A stretch of 17,464 nucleotides of DNA from Pseudomonadota bacterium (GCA_021841985.1 JAKCCP010000411.1:1-17464); one strand, 5' to 3'. Counted from the first letter of the stretch, positions 1 to 8,491 are shown. Made by a program: numbers and translations. The notes: generated by a model from the sequence alone, not told the origin.

Positions 1-75
1 TTCCCATTTGACGACGCAAGGCCATCTTGAGGCAACCGACATAACTTTAACCTGACTCGAAGAGCGGTGTCACAT

Positions 76-798
76 ATGTTCGATGTCTCTGTTATCGTGA
101 CCTTCCACAGCGAGAAGCTTCTCGCGTCTCCGACGCTTGCATCTATCAAGCGCATGCGTAGCGTTGCGACGCAGAAAGGCATTACGAATGAACTTGTAAT
201 TGTCATGGATCGCGCGGACGACGAGACGAAGCAGATTGTACGGCGACAGACCATCGACGATCCTGCCGTAAAAATCATGGAAGTCGACAATGGTGATCTT
301 GGATTGTCGCGAAACGATGGGCTCGACGCGGCGCGGGGTGAACTCATCTGCATCGTTGATGGAGACGATCTGTATTCGCCCAACTGGATTGAGCGAACCG
401 TCGCTTGCCTGAAAAATTACGGAACAAGAACGGTCGTCCATCCCGAATTGGCGATTTCTTTCGGCGCCAAGCACGAGGTTTTTCGGATGATCGATCAAAG
501 CGACCCCGCTTACGATCCCGCGGCTCTTTTCACGGTAAATTACTGGTGCAGCTGGGTCTCCGGATTTCGGGAAACATTCCTTTCCGTTCCCTACGGTGCG
601 ACGGGAAACAGCGGGTTCGGATACGAGGATTGGCACTGGAATTGCGCGATAATCGTTGCCGGCTTTGAGCATAGAATCGCGCCGGGAGTAGCAGGGTTCT
701 ATCGCCGCAAGGAGGCGAGTCTGTGCGCGCTACATCAGCAGCAAAGCGCAATAATTCGTAGGACAGAATTATTTAGCGCCCGCTTTATAGCGGTATAG
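76..798 (+). CDS. Family 2 glycosyltransferase, possibly C-terminally shortened
   Basis: This is a GT-A fold glycosyltransferase that would move a sugar from a nucleotide sugar onto an unidentified acceptor, probably in surface polysaccharide synthesis. The N-terminal strand VSVIVTFHSE is typical of GT2. The metal- and nucleotide-binding acidic motif is VDGDD, about residue 95 of 240, and the catalytic-base region GFGYEDWHW follows near residue 180. I start at the ATG because GAAGAG at 59-64 lies 11 bases before it; a GTG at 67, nine bases upstream and in frame, is too close to that site. The protein ends soon after the FYRRKE segment where related enzymes often continue, so the tail may be lost. 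The G+C content is far below that of the genes to the right, which suggests transfer. The family is clear; the substrate is unknown. Confidence 0.85.
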   Translation: MFDVSVIVTFHSEKLLASPTLASIKRMRSVATQKGITNELVIVMDRADDETKQIVRRQTIDDPAVKIMEVDNGDLGLSRNDGLDAARGELICIVDGDDLYSPNWIERTVACLKNYGTRTVVHPELAISFGAKHEVFRMIDQSDPAYDPAALFTVNYWCSWVSGFRETFLSVPYGATGNSGFGYEDWHWNCAIIVAGFEHRIAPGVAGFYRRKEASLCALHQQQSAIIRRTELFSARFIAV

Positions 799-915
799 CT
801 GACGTGATCTTCGTTTTCATCCGGCGATAGCGAGAGAGCAAGCCGCGTCGGTCGGACTGGGGGTCTGACCCACCACACCAATCGGTTGCGCGCCAGGCCA
901 CTCGCAGCGGCCGGA
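799..915. other. Convergent intergenic gap with an 11-bp palindrome
   Basis: This gap separates the stop of the glycosyltransferase gene from the stop of the RND pump gene, which point toward each other. It holds a perfect palindrome, GGGTC-T-GACCC at 861-871, but no T-run beside it, so it is not a classical terminator. Base composition rises from the low-GC left side to the high-GC right side across this gap, making it a plausible recombination junction. I see no gene in it. Confidence 0.4.
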
Positions 916-3900
916 TCAGGGCGCATCCGAGGCCGGCGGGCCGAAGCGTCCGAAGCGCCAGGCGAGAATCGGCAGCACCAGCAGGTTGAGCGCCATCGAG
1001 CTGACCAGGCCGCCGAGAATGACCAGCGCCATCGGCCCCTCGATCTCGCGCCCGGGATCGCCCATGCCGATCACCAGCGGCGAGAGGCCGAGCGCCGTCA
1101 CCAGCGAGGTCATGACGATCGGCGCCAACCGGTCGCCGGCGCCGCGCAACGCCACCGCCGCCCCCCAACGCAGACGATCGACCCCGACCAGATGCTCGTA
1201 ATGCGAAATCATCATGATCGCGTTGCGGAGCGTGATGCCGAACAAGGTCACGAACCCGACCGTCGCCCCGAGCGTCAAGACGCCGCCCGAGGCGAACACC
1301 GCGAGCACGCCGCCGACCAGGGCGAAGGGCAGATTGGCGAGGATGAGGACCAGATTGCGCGCGTTCTCGGTCACCACCCAGAGCAGCGCGATGACGCCGA
1401 TGCCGGCGAGCACGGCGCGCAGCACGAGATCGCGCGTCGCCCGTGATTGCTGGACGGCGGTGCCGGCGAATTCGAGATAGGTGCCGGGCGGCAGCGCGAC
1501 CTCGGTGGCAAGCCGCGCCCGCGCCGCGCGCGTGAACCCCGCGACATCGCGGGCGGTGATCGCGGCGGTGACGCTCTGCACCCGCCGCGCGCCGATATGC
1601 TGGAGCGAGGCGCGCCCCTCGCGCTCGAAAATATCGGCGACCTGACCGAGCGTGACCTCGCCGCCATCCTGGGCGCGGAGCGGCAGCGCGCCGAGTGCCG
1701 CGACATCGTGACGCAGCGCCGGGGCGAGGAGGGCCACCAGCGGGCGCACCCGGTTGCCCTCGGCGACCGCGCCCACGGTTTCGCCCTGATAGGCGGTGGC
1801 GATGGCGTCGATCACCGCGCCGGCGGTGAGGCCGGCGCGGGCGAGATCGCCGGGGCGGAGACGGATGGCCACCTCCGGCGCGCCCGGCGGCGCGGCGACG
1901 GTGACATCGGCCGCCCCCGCCATCCCGCCGAGCACGCGCGCGACGGCGGCGCCGGCATGGTCGAGCGCGTCGAGATCCTGGCCGAAGATATTGACCACCA
2001 AGGGCGCGGTGTAGCCCGACAGCGTCTCCTCGATCCGTTCGGTGAGAAAGGGGGTGATGGCGAAGCTGACCCCGGTGAAGCGGGCGAGGACGGCGCGGAG
2101 ATCGGCGCTGGCGCGGGCCGCCTCGGCGCTGGAGAGGCCAGGCCGGAGATCGACGTCGAACTCGCTATATTCCGGCCCCCAGGTATCCTCCGACAATTCC
2201 GCCCGCCCGACCCGCTGCGCGACCACCCGCACCACCGGGAGGGCGGCGATGGCGCGGCTGATCAGGCGGCCGAGACGGAGCGACTCGGCGATCGAGGTGC
2301 CGGGCACCGCCGCGACATGAACGACGAGATGGCCCTCGTTCAGCTCGGGCAGAAAGGCGCCGGCGAAAAACGGCAAGGCGCCGCAGCCGGCGGCGGTGGC
2401 GAGAAGCGTCGCCACCATCACCGCCCCGGCATGGCGCATCGCCGCGAGCAGCCAGCGCTCATAGCGGCGGCGGAGAAAGCGGATCACCGGCGGCTCGCGC
2501 CGCCCGTCCCGCCTTCGCACCAGAAGCAGCATCGCCAAAGCCGGGGTGACGGTGAGGGCGATCAGGAGGGAGGCGAGAATGGCGAGGATGTAGGCGAGGC
2601 CGAGGGGCGCGAAAAACCGCCCGGCGAGCCCCGGCAGCGCCAGAATCGGCAGAAACACCAGAACGACGATGAAGGTCGCATGCACGACGGCCCCGCGCAC
2701 CTCGAGCGAGGCCGCGAGCACCACCGAGGCGGCCGGGCACGGCGCGGCGGCGCGGCGGTTCTCGCGCAGCCTTCGGGTGATGTTCTCGACATCGATGACC
2801 GCGTCATCGACGACCTCGCCGATGGCGATGGCCAGCCCGCCGAGCGTCATGGTGTTGAGCGAGACGCCAAATCGGGTGAGCACCAGCACCGCGGCGAGCA
2901 GCGAGAGCGGAATCGCGAGGCACGAGATCGCGGCGGTGCGGAGATCGAACAGAAACAGGAACAGAACCACGATCACCAGCACCCCGCCGAGCACCAGGGA
3001 GGCGCCGACATTGCCGATCGCGGCGCGGATGAAATCCGCCGGGCGGAACAGATCGTCGTGCAGAACGATGCCGCGGCCCTCGAGATCGGCGCGGAGCCCC
3101 GCGATCGCGCGCAACACCCGCTCCGTCACCTCGACGGTATTGGCGCCATATTGCGCCGAAACCACGACGACCACGCCGGGCTCGCCCATGACGCTGCCGG
3201 CGCCGAACGGCGGCAGCGGCGCGAGACCGATCTCGGCGACATCGCCGAGCGTCACCCTCCCCGCCGCCCCCCGCGCGACGAGCCGCCCGGCGAGGAGGGC
3301 GGCATTCGTGGTCTGGCCCTCGGCGGCGAGCCCCAGACGCTGGTTCGGGGTCTCGATGAAGCCGGCGCCGCGCAACGCGCTCGCCTGCCGCGCCGCCTGG
3401 AGCACGTCATCGAGGCCGAGATCGAAACGCGCGAGCCGCGCCGGGTCGATGCCGATCCGCAACGCCGCGACATCGCCGCCGAACACCGCCGCGTTGGCAA
3501 CGCCGGGGACGGCGAGCAGGCGCGGGCGCAGCGTCCAATCGGCGGCGTCGCGGAGATCGATCGCGCTCACCGAGGCGCGGCCGGCGGTGAGGCCGAGGAT
3601 GAGCACGGTGCTGGTCGAGGAGGCGAGCGGCGAGAGCGTCGGCGGCGCGATCCCCGGCGGCAGGCGGCGGGCGGCGCTCGCCAGCCGCTCGGCGACGATC
3701 TCGCGGGCGCGATAGAGATCGCTGCCCTCGCCGAACAGCACGGTGATCACGGAGAGCCCCTGGATCGAGGTCGAACGCAGGGTTTCCACCCCCGGCGCGC
3801 CGCCGAGCGCGTCCTCGATCGGCTGCGTCACCAGGGTTTCCACCTGCTCCGGGGAAAGTCCCGGCGCCTCGGTCTGGATGCCGACCTGGGGCGGGGCGAA

Positions 3901-4050
3901 TTCGGGAAAAACGTCGTAGCTGAGGCTCGGGAGGGTATAGGCGCCATAGGCGAGGAGGGTCATCGTGAGCGCGGCGATGACGCCACGAAAGCGGATCGCG
4001 AGCCCGATGAGCGCCGCCTGCGGCCCGCGCGGCGCGAGAGGCGCCGTCAC
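916..4050 (-). CDS. Heavy-metal-efflux-type RND inner-membrane pump (CusA/CzcA family)
   Basis: This is a proton-driven RND pump of 1,044 residues, the usual CusA/CzcA size, that should export cations or another toxic substrate through the adaptor and outer-membrane protein encoded just upstream. A first membrane helix lies near residues 20-40, followed by the porter segment SYDVFPEFAPPQVGIQTEAP. The central helices contain GEVVDDAVIDVEN (residues 411-423), the membrane position where this family carries its proton-relay acids; here D415, D416 and D420. Near the C-terminus FGITLRNAIMMISHYEHL is a family signature. The GTG start at 4050 is chosen because it overlaps the adaptor's TGA in a GTGA and gives the family length; reading on to 4638 in frame would run through the adaptor gene. 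The metal cannot be assigned from sequence alone. Confidence 0.93.
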   Translation of the reverse strand: MTAPLAPRGPQAALIGLAIRFRGVIAALTMTLLAYGAYTLPSLSYDVFPEFAPPQVGIQTEAPGLSPEQVETLVTQPIEDALGGAPGVETLRSTSIQGLSVITVLFGEGSDLYRAREIVAERLASAARRLPPGIAPPTLSPLASSTSTVLILGLTAGRASVSAIDLRDAADWTLRPRLLAVPGVANAAVFGGDVAALRIGIDPARLARFDLGLDDVLQAARQASALRGAGFIETPNQRLGLAAEGQTTNAALLAGRLVARGAAGRVTLGDVAEIGLAPLPPFGAGSVMGEPGVVVVVSAQYGANTVEVTERVLRAIAGLRADLEGRGIVLHDDLFRPADFIRAAIGNVGASLVLGGVLVIVVLFLFLFDLRTAAISCLAIPLSLLAAVLVLTRFGVSLNTMTLGGLAIAIGEVVDDAVIDVENITRRLRENRRAAAPCPAASVVLAASLEVRGAVVHATFIVVLVFLPILALPGLAGRFFAPLGLAYILAILASLLIALTVTPALAMLLLVRRRDGRREPPVIRFLRRRYERWLLAAMRHAGAVMVATLLATAAGCGALPFFAGAFLPELNEGHLVVHVAAVPGTSIAESLRLGRLISRAIAALPVVRVVAQRVGRAELSEDTWGPEYSEFDVDLRPGLSSAEAARASADLRAVLARFTGVSFAITPFLTERIEETLSGYTAPLVVNIFGQDLDALDHAGAAVARVLGGMAGAADVTVAAPPGAPEVAIRLRPGDLARAGLTAGAVIDAIATAYQGETVGAVAEGNRVRPLVALLAPALRHDVAALGALPLRAQDGGEVTLGQVADIFEREGRASLQHIGARRVQSVTAAITARDVAGFTRAARARLATEVALPPGTYLEFAGTAVQQSRATRDLVLRAVLAGIGVIALLWVVTENARNLVLILANLPFALVGGVLAVFASGGVLTLGATVGFVTLFGITLRNAIMMISHYEHLVGVDRLRWGAAVALRGAGDRLAPIVMTSLVTALGLSPLVIGMGDPGREIEGPMALVILGGLVSSMALNLLVLPILAWRFGRFGPPASDAP

Positions 4051-5156
4051 GGATCGCCATCCCCTTCGCCAAGCTGGATCTGGCCGCGGAATTCCTCGGA
4101 AAAGAGGGCCGCGGCGCCGCGCCCGACGATGGTCATCGGCGCGGCACCGGGCTCCGGATCGGCGATGATGAAGCCGCCCTCCGGCGATGGCTGATCGGTC
4201 GCGATCGCCGCGCGGGCAAAGCGCCCCGGCGCGATCTGGCGATAGACCCAGGCCCGCCCCTGCCACCACAGCACCGCCTCGGCCGGCACGCGAAGGGCCG
4301 CCGGGCGGGGCGCGCCGGGCAGCGACACGGCGACGTTCATCCCGGCAAGCAACCCGCTCGCGCGTGGCGCGGCATAGAGGAGGAGCGGCGTCTGGGCGCG
4401 CGGATCGACGCGCGGCAGCGCGGAAATCAGCCGGAGTTCGATCTGCGGCGCCGCCGGGCCAGCGGGTGATGGGGGCGCGAGCGCGGCCAAGGCCCACGCC
4501 GGCGGCGTCATCCCCGCCTCGCCCGGGGGCACCCCATTTTGGGGCACCCCGACCGCGACCAGCCATTCCTCGCCGCGTGCCAGACGAAGGGCGAAGGCGC
4601 CGCCGGCGACGATATCGGGGCCGAGCACCGCGCCCCATTGGCTGGCGGCAAGCGCGCTCACCGCGCGGAGATCGGCCTCGCGCCCGGCGAGCGTCGCCGC
4701 GGCGGCGCGGTCATTCGCCGCCGCCGCCTCCAGCGCTTGCGCCGAGACGTTGCGTTGGTCACGAAACAGGGTCTGATCGCGCCGATATTCCGCCGCCGCC
4801 GCGCCGGCACGCGCCTCGGCCTCGTCGCGCGCCGCGCGCGCCTCTGCCGCTTTTTGCCCCATTTCGGCGAGCGCTGCTGGGTCGAGCACGGCGCCGAAAG
4901 CGGCGATCATCACCGGCCGCGGCGCCGGTTTCAGGGCCAGGAGGGCGATGTCGTTTTGCGCCCGCGCGGCCTCGTCGAGCGCGATGGCCGGGGTGCCGTC
5001 CGGCCCGAGGGCGGCGGCGCGGGCGGGTTTCGCCGCCGCCGCCGTGGCGTCGTCATCGGCATCGTGGTTGGCGAGGTAAAGCGCGACCACGCCGCCGGCG
5101 AGGGCAAGTGCCGCGACCAGGGCGAGCCCCCACGCCCGGCGGCCGCGGCGCCTCAC
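4047..5156 (-). CDS. RND periplasmic adaptor (membrane fusion protein, HlyD/CusB-like)
   Basis: This 369-residue protein should bridge the inner-membrane pump and the outer-membrane channel. A single N-terminal helix (about residues 9-28) anchors it or serves as a signal. It is followed by an acidic/His cluster, NHDADDDA (30-37), which could bind metal. Residues about 98-170 are rich in Ala, Glu and Arg and form the expected alpha-hairpin. The later segment PAEAVLWWQGRAWVYRQ is typical of the beta-barrel/membrane-proximal part of adaptors. The usual lipoyl half-motif before the hairpin is hard to see: the chain goes from FGAVLDPAALAEM almost directly into helix. GTG is used as start, inside a GTGA overlap with the upstream gene's stop; the downstream pump gene overlaps in the same way, so the three are translationally coupled. 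Confidence 0.88.
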   Translation of the reverse strand: MRRRGRRAWGLALVAALALAGGVVALYLANHDADDDATAAAAKPARAAALGPDGTPAIALDEAARAQNDIALLALKPAPRPVMIAAFGAVLDPAALAEMGQKAAEARAARDEAEARAGAAAAEYRRDQTLFRDQRNVSAQALEAAAANDRAAAATLAGREADLRAVSALAASQWGAVLGPDIVAGGAFALRLARGEEWLVAVGVPQNGVPPGEAGMTPPAWALAALAPPSPAGPAAPQIELRLISALPRVDPRAQTPLLLYAAPRASGLLAGMNVAVSLPGAPRPAALRVPAEAVLWWQGRAWVYRQIAPGRFARAAIATDQPSPEGGFIIADPEPGAAPMTIVGRGAAALFSEEFRGQIQLGEGDGDP

Positions 5157-6592
5157 CGGCCGGGACTTTCGGCGCCGGCGAGTTCGGCGCGCGGCGGCGC
5201 CGTGAGATCGGGCAAGCTGGCGCCGGGATCGAAAAGCGGCTGGCGCAACGCATCCTCCAATTCACCAATGGCGTTCAAGGTCGCGACCCTGGCGTCAAAC
5301 CGGGCGAGGCGGGCATGGGCGAGATCGACTTCGCTCGCCAGCAGCGCCGGCTGATCGCTGGCGCCGGCGCGAAAGGCGCGCGAAATCTGCCCCGCCCGGG
5401 TTTCCTCGGCGGCGAGCAGCGCATCGGCCTCGCGCAGGCCGGCGTCACTGGCACGGCAATCCGCCCCGGCGCGATCGAGGGCGGCGATGATCCGCGCCTG
5501 CAAGGCGACGAACCGCGCCGCCTCCTGGTCGCGCCGCGCCATCGCCTCGCCGATCCGCCCCTGATTCTGATTGAGGACCGGCAGATCGAACCCCGGCGCC
5601 AGGGCGAAGGCGTTGATGCCCTGATACCAGTTATAGCCCGGGCTCAACACCAGATTGGGGTAGCGGTTGGCGAGCTGCTCGCGGAGCGCCGCCTGCGCCG
5701 CCGCGTAAGCGGCCAGCTCGGCCTTGACATCGCTCCGCCCGATCAGCGCCGCGCGCCGCAGCCGGCCTTCGGCGAGATCGGCGGTGAGCGTCGGGGGATG
5801 GTCGAAGCGGCCGAAATCGAGCGCGACGCCGCGCAGCGACGCCGCCGGCACGCCGATCGCGCTGGCCAGCGCCACCTCGGCCTCGGCGGTCGCGCGCGCA
5901 TTGTCGCCGATCGCCGCGGCGAGCGTCGCGGCGGCGATCCGAATCTCGCTCACCTCGACCGCGCTCGCGGCGCCGGCTTTGAGGCGGGCGTCCTCGGCGG
6001 CGGCGAGTTTGCGCCGCGACGCCGCCTCGGCGGCGAGCAGGGCACCCCGCGCGCGTGCCGCCCATAACGCCTGCATCGCATCGCGCACCCCGCCCCGCAC
6101 CTGCCAGCCGGCGGTGATCAGATCCTCGCGCGCCGCCTCGGCGCGCGCGCCGGCGGTGGCCAGACGCGCCGCGCGCTTGCCGCCCGTCTCGATCACGGCA
6201 TTGACGACGCCGCCGAAGAGAAACGGCGGCGGCACGAAGGCGACGCTGGGATTGGGCCGCTCGCCGGCGGTGACCTTGCCGGCTTCGGCGAGCGCGAGCG
6301 CGCTCCGCGCGACATCGAGATCGGGATGAAAATAGAGCGCCGCCAGCGTCAGGCGGCGGAGCGTCCACGGTGGCGGCCCGCCCGCCGCATCGGCCTCGGG
6401 AGCGAGGCGCTCGGCGGCGCGGATGAAGGCCAGCAGGCGCGGGTCATCGAGCCCGCGCCGCTCCAGCGCCGCCGCCCCCGCCGCCGGTGACAGAGGCGGC
6501 GCGGCGGGCGGGGTCGCGCAGCCGACGCAGACGATCAGCAGCGCGAGAACGGGCGGCGCGAGAACGGGGCGCGGGCAAAGTCTCGCTCGCAT
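5153..6592 (-). CDS. TolC-like outer-membrane efflux lipoprotein (OMF)
   Basis: This 479-residue protein is the outer-membrane channel of the tripartite RND system and the first gene of its operon. The N-terminus has a hydrophobic signal and a lipobox ending VCVGC, with Cys25 the likely lipidated residue, as in CusC/OprM-type channels. The body has two Ala-rich helical repeats typical of the outer-membrane efflux family, with segments such as RLTLAALYFHPDLDVARS and YPNLVLSPGYNWYQ, the latter a common OMF signature. It ends in a GTGA overlap with the adaptor gene. The ATG at 6592 is the best start because it gives a normal lipoprotein signal, but the nearest purine-rich stretch, GAGGGAA, lies about 14 bases upstream, further than usual, so initiation may be weak. 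Confidence 0.9.
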   Translation of the reverse strand: MRARLCPRPVLAPPVLALLIVCVGCATPPAAPPLSPAAGAAALERRGLDDPRLLAFIRAAERLAPEADAAGGPPPWTLRRLTLAALYFHPDLDVARSALALAEAGKVTAGERPNPSVAFVPPPFLFGGVVNAVIETGGKRAARLATAGARAEAAREDLITAGWQVRGGVRDAMQALWAARARGALLAAEAASRRKLAAAEDARLKAGAASAVEVSEIRIAAATLAAAIGDNARATAEAEVALASAIGVPAASLRGVALDFGRFDHPPTLTADLAEGRLRRAALIGRSDVKAELAAYAAAQAALREQLANRYPNLVLSPGYNWYQGINAFALAPGFDLPVLNQNQGRIGEAMARRDQEAARFVALQARIIAALDRAGADCRASDAGLREADALLAAEETRAGQISRAFRAGASDQPALLASEVDLAHARLARFDARVATLNAIGELEDALRQPLFDPGASLPDLTAPPRAELAGAESPGR

Positions 6593-6696
6593 GCGCGGTC
6601 TTGGCGTTCCCTCGAATGTTTCCAGATCTGACGCGAGCAGTGGCAGGAAGCGGGGGAATCCGTCAAGCGCCGGCAGGCTCGCCCGTCGTCACGCGG
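6593..6696 (-). other. Gap upstream of the efflux operon; weak promoter candidate only
   Basis: This 104-base spacer separates the small secreted-protein gene from the efflux operon; both run leftward. A TTGACG, read on the minus strand at 6666-6661, resembles a -35 box, but I cannot find a convincing -10 hexamer at the right distance. I see no metal-responsive dyad such as a MerR-type operator and no regulator gene beside the operon. Transcription could also read through from the upstream gene, since no terminator is visible here. Confidence 0.3.
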
Positions 6697-7113
6697 TCAC
6701 ATTTTGGCGATGAGCGCGTCCACGACCTGGAGCGCCGTGCTGGTCTGGCCCGAGGCGAGGGCTTGCAGCGCCTTGCTGATCTCGCTGATCGAGGGATCGC
6801 TGATCGCGCTGCCGGCTTGCGAGGGCGCGACGTCGCGGGTCAAAAGCCGGCTTTCGGCGCGTTCCAGCGCCTCCTGCGCGAGCCCGGTCTTGCCGCCGGC
6901 GAGCGCGCCCCGCGCCGCTTTCAGATAGCTCAGCGCGCTGTCATCGGTGACCTGCGGGACCGGCAGCTTCCCCGTGAGGCCCGACGCGCCCGCCCCGCCG
7001 CCCATCAAGGAACCGGCGTCCTGCATCAGCGAAGACCCGCCGATTTGCGCCCAGGCCGGGGCCGTGAACAAAGTCAGGCTCAGCAGCGGTAAAGCAAGAT
7101 AGGACATGCGCAT
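6697..7113 (-). CDS. Small secreted protein of unknown function with two helical repeats
   Basis: I do not recognise this 138-residue protein. Residues 1-22 form a signal peptide (MRMSYLALPLL...AWA|Q), so it should be periplasmic or secreted. A Gly/Ser-rich linker (24-50) follows. The rest contains two ungapped, similar 30-residue units at 61-90 and 109-138, sharing A-L-A-x-G-x-T-x-x-A, and the second ends at the C-terminus. They resemble short TPR-like helical hairpins, but I cannot place them in a named family. The ATG at 7113 is chosen because GGGAGGA at 7120-7126 lies 6-7 bases before it; an in-frame TTG further upstream overlaps that ribosome site. It is codirectional with the efflux operon, 104 bases from it, so a link is possible but unproven. 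Confidence 0.75.
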   Translation of the reverse strand: MRMSYLALPLLSLTLFTAPAWAQIGGSSLMQDAGSLMGGGAGASGLTGKLPVPQVTDDSALSYLKAARGALAGGKTGLAQEALERAESRLLTRDVAPSQAGSAISDPSISEISKALQALASGQTSTALQVVDALIAKM

Positions 7114-7145
7114 GGGTGATCCTCCCAAGTTGATTTAAGCAAAAT

Positions 7146-7240
7146 ACTTCTTTTTCTGAAGAAAAAGAAGCAAAAAGACTTTCTTCCCGGTTTCTCGGAA
7201 CGGCAGTGCCGCAGGCACTGCCCAACGGGAAAAAAGTTTT
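7146..7240 (-). repeat. Intergenic structured repeat, copy 1 (after the ubiH-type gene)
   Basis: This ~95-base element directly follows the stop of the FAD monooxygenase gene in its reading direction. It matches, in inverted orientation, the element at 11537-11626; 7147-7182 is identical over 36 bases. Hairpin A has 9-bp arms at 7202-7210 and 7214-7222 around a 3-base loop. Hairpin B has 10-bp arms at 7147-7156 and 7161-7170, an A/T-rich stem with loop TGAA. A further outer stem encloses hairpin A: 7178-7189 pairs with 7226-7237 except for one G-U wobble. The position suggests a 3'-end processing or termination element for the upstream gene, or a dispersed genomic repeat. Its family is not recognised. 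Confidence 0.8.
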
Positions 7241-8491
7241 TCACCCCTGGGCGAACGATCCGCCGCCCATCGCTTGGCGCATGAAAAAGCGTTTCAGCGG
7301 CGGCAGGCGGTGGACCATGGCGATGCCGAGATCACGCGCGAGGCGGAGCGGCGGGATGTCGTTGCTGAACAGGCGGTCGAGCGCGTCGGTCGCCGCCAGC
7401 ATGAGCAGATTGGCGCCGCGCCGCGCCCGTTGATAGCGGAGGAGCAGCGCCGGGTCGCCCGGATCCTCGCCCCGCGCGGCGGCGGCGATGATGAGATCGG
7501 CGAGCGTGATCGCGTCACGAAAGCCGAGATTGAGGCCTTGACCCGCGATCGGGTGGATGCCGTGCGCGGCATCGCCGACGAGCACAAGGCGCTGGTCGAA
7601 ATAGCGATGGGCGTAGAGCGCCGAGAGCGGATAGAGCCAGCGCCGGCCGATCGGGCGGAGGGCGCCGAGATGATCGCCGAGCCGGCGCGCGATCTCGGCG
7701 CCGAACGCCGCGTCATCGAGGGTCATCAGATGCGCCGCCAGCGCCGGCCGTTCGGTCCACACCACCGCCGAAACATGCTCCGCCGCCTCGTTCGCCGCCA
7801 TCGGCAATTGCGCGAAGGGGCCGGCGGGGAGGAAATGTTCGAGCGCGGTCTCGTGGTGCGGATATTCATGCGCGATCGCCGCGACCAGGCCGCTCTGGCG
7901 ATAGGGAAAGCGCGTCACCGGAATGCGCGCCGCGCGCCGGAGCGGGCTTTCGCGCCCCTCGGCGGCGATGACGAGGCGGCAGGAAATCCGCGTCCCCTCG
8001 GCGAGCGCGATCTCGGCGCCAGACTCGCCGCGGCTGATCGTGGCCTCGGCGGGGGCGAAGACGTGGAGCGGGCGGCCCGGAAGCGGGCCCTCGGCGAGCG
8101 CCGCGTTGAGCGCCCGGCGCAGGCTCCGCGCCTCGACCATCCAGCCGAAAGCGGCGCCATCCCCGGCGTCGCGCCCGATCTCGGCGCTATCGAAATGCAG
8201 GAACAAAGGCGAGGCCGGGCGGCCGACCTTGCCGTCGGAGATCCGGATGGCGCTGATCGCGCCGGGCGGGTCGGGCAAGCGGCGCCAGAGGCCGGCCTCT
8301 TCCAGCAGACGGCGCGAGCCGGCGGCGATCGCATAGGCGCGGCCGTCGAATGCCGGGTGCTCCATCGGCGGCAGGGGCGCACGGTCGATGATCGCGGTCG
8401 CGATGCCGGCTTCGGCGAGGCGCAGCGCCAGCGTGCCGCCCACCGGCCCCGCCCCGACGACCGCAACCTCTACCGCAATGGTGTCCGACAT
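7241..8491 (-). CDS. UbiH/UbiF-family FAD-dependent ubiquinone-biosynthesis hydroxylase
   Basis: This 416-residue flavoprotein monooxygenase most likely hydroxylates the aromatic ring of a ubiquinone precursor using O2 and NAD(P)H, at the cytoplasmic membrane face. The dinucleotide-binding fingerprint VVGAGPVGGTLALRLAEAG is at residues 11-29. A DG-type motif, LVIAAEGRESPLRR, follows mid-protein, and the second FAD motif LVGDAAHGIHPIAGQG is near residue 305, the characteristic UbiH/COQ6 version. I start at ATG 8491, with AAGGA about 11 bases upstream; an in-frame ATG at 8503 sits directly against that site, and longer extensions lack family similarity. Which ring position it acts on (UbiH, UbiF, UbiI or UbiL) cannot be told by eye. 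It is transcribed away from glnK and is followed by repeat copy 1. Confidence 0.88.
   Translation of the reverse strand: MSDTIAVEVAVVGAGPVGGTLALRLAEAGIATAIIDRAPLPPMEHPAFDGRAYAIAAGSRRLLEEAGLWRRLPDPPGAISAIRISDGKVGRPASPLFLHFDSAEIGRDAGDGAAFGWMVEARSLRRALNAALAEGPLPGRPLHVFAPAEATISRGESGAEIALAEGTRISCRLVIAAEGRESPLRRAARIPVTRFPYRQSGLVAAIAHEYPHHETALEHFLPAGPFAQLPMAANEAAEHVSAVVWTERPALAAHLMTLDDAAFGAEIARRLGDHLGALRPIGRRWLYPLSALYAHRYFDQRLVLVGDAAHGIHPIAGQGLNLGFRDAITLADLIIAAAARGEDPGDPALLLRYQRARRGANLLMLAATDALDRLFSNDIPPLRLARDLGIAMVHRLPPLKRFFMRQAMGGGSFAQG

Noticed and set aside
1447..4194. 915-codon open frame on the plus strand opposite the RND pump
   Set aside because: It is composed of Arg/Gly/Glu/Asp-rich sequence without domains, and lies opposite a pump gene with clear membrane helices and family motifs.
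4051..4638. N-terminal extension of the RND pump by 196 residues
   Set aside because: The extension is Arg/Ala/Gly-rich, lies inside the adaptor gene, and would exceed the family length. The GTG at 4050 fits the operon overlap.
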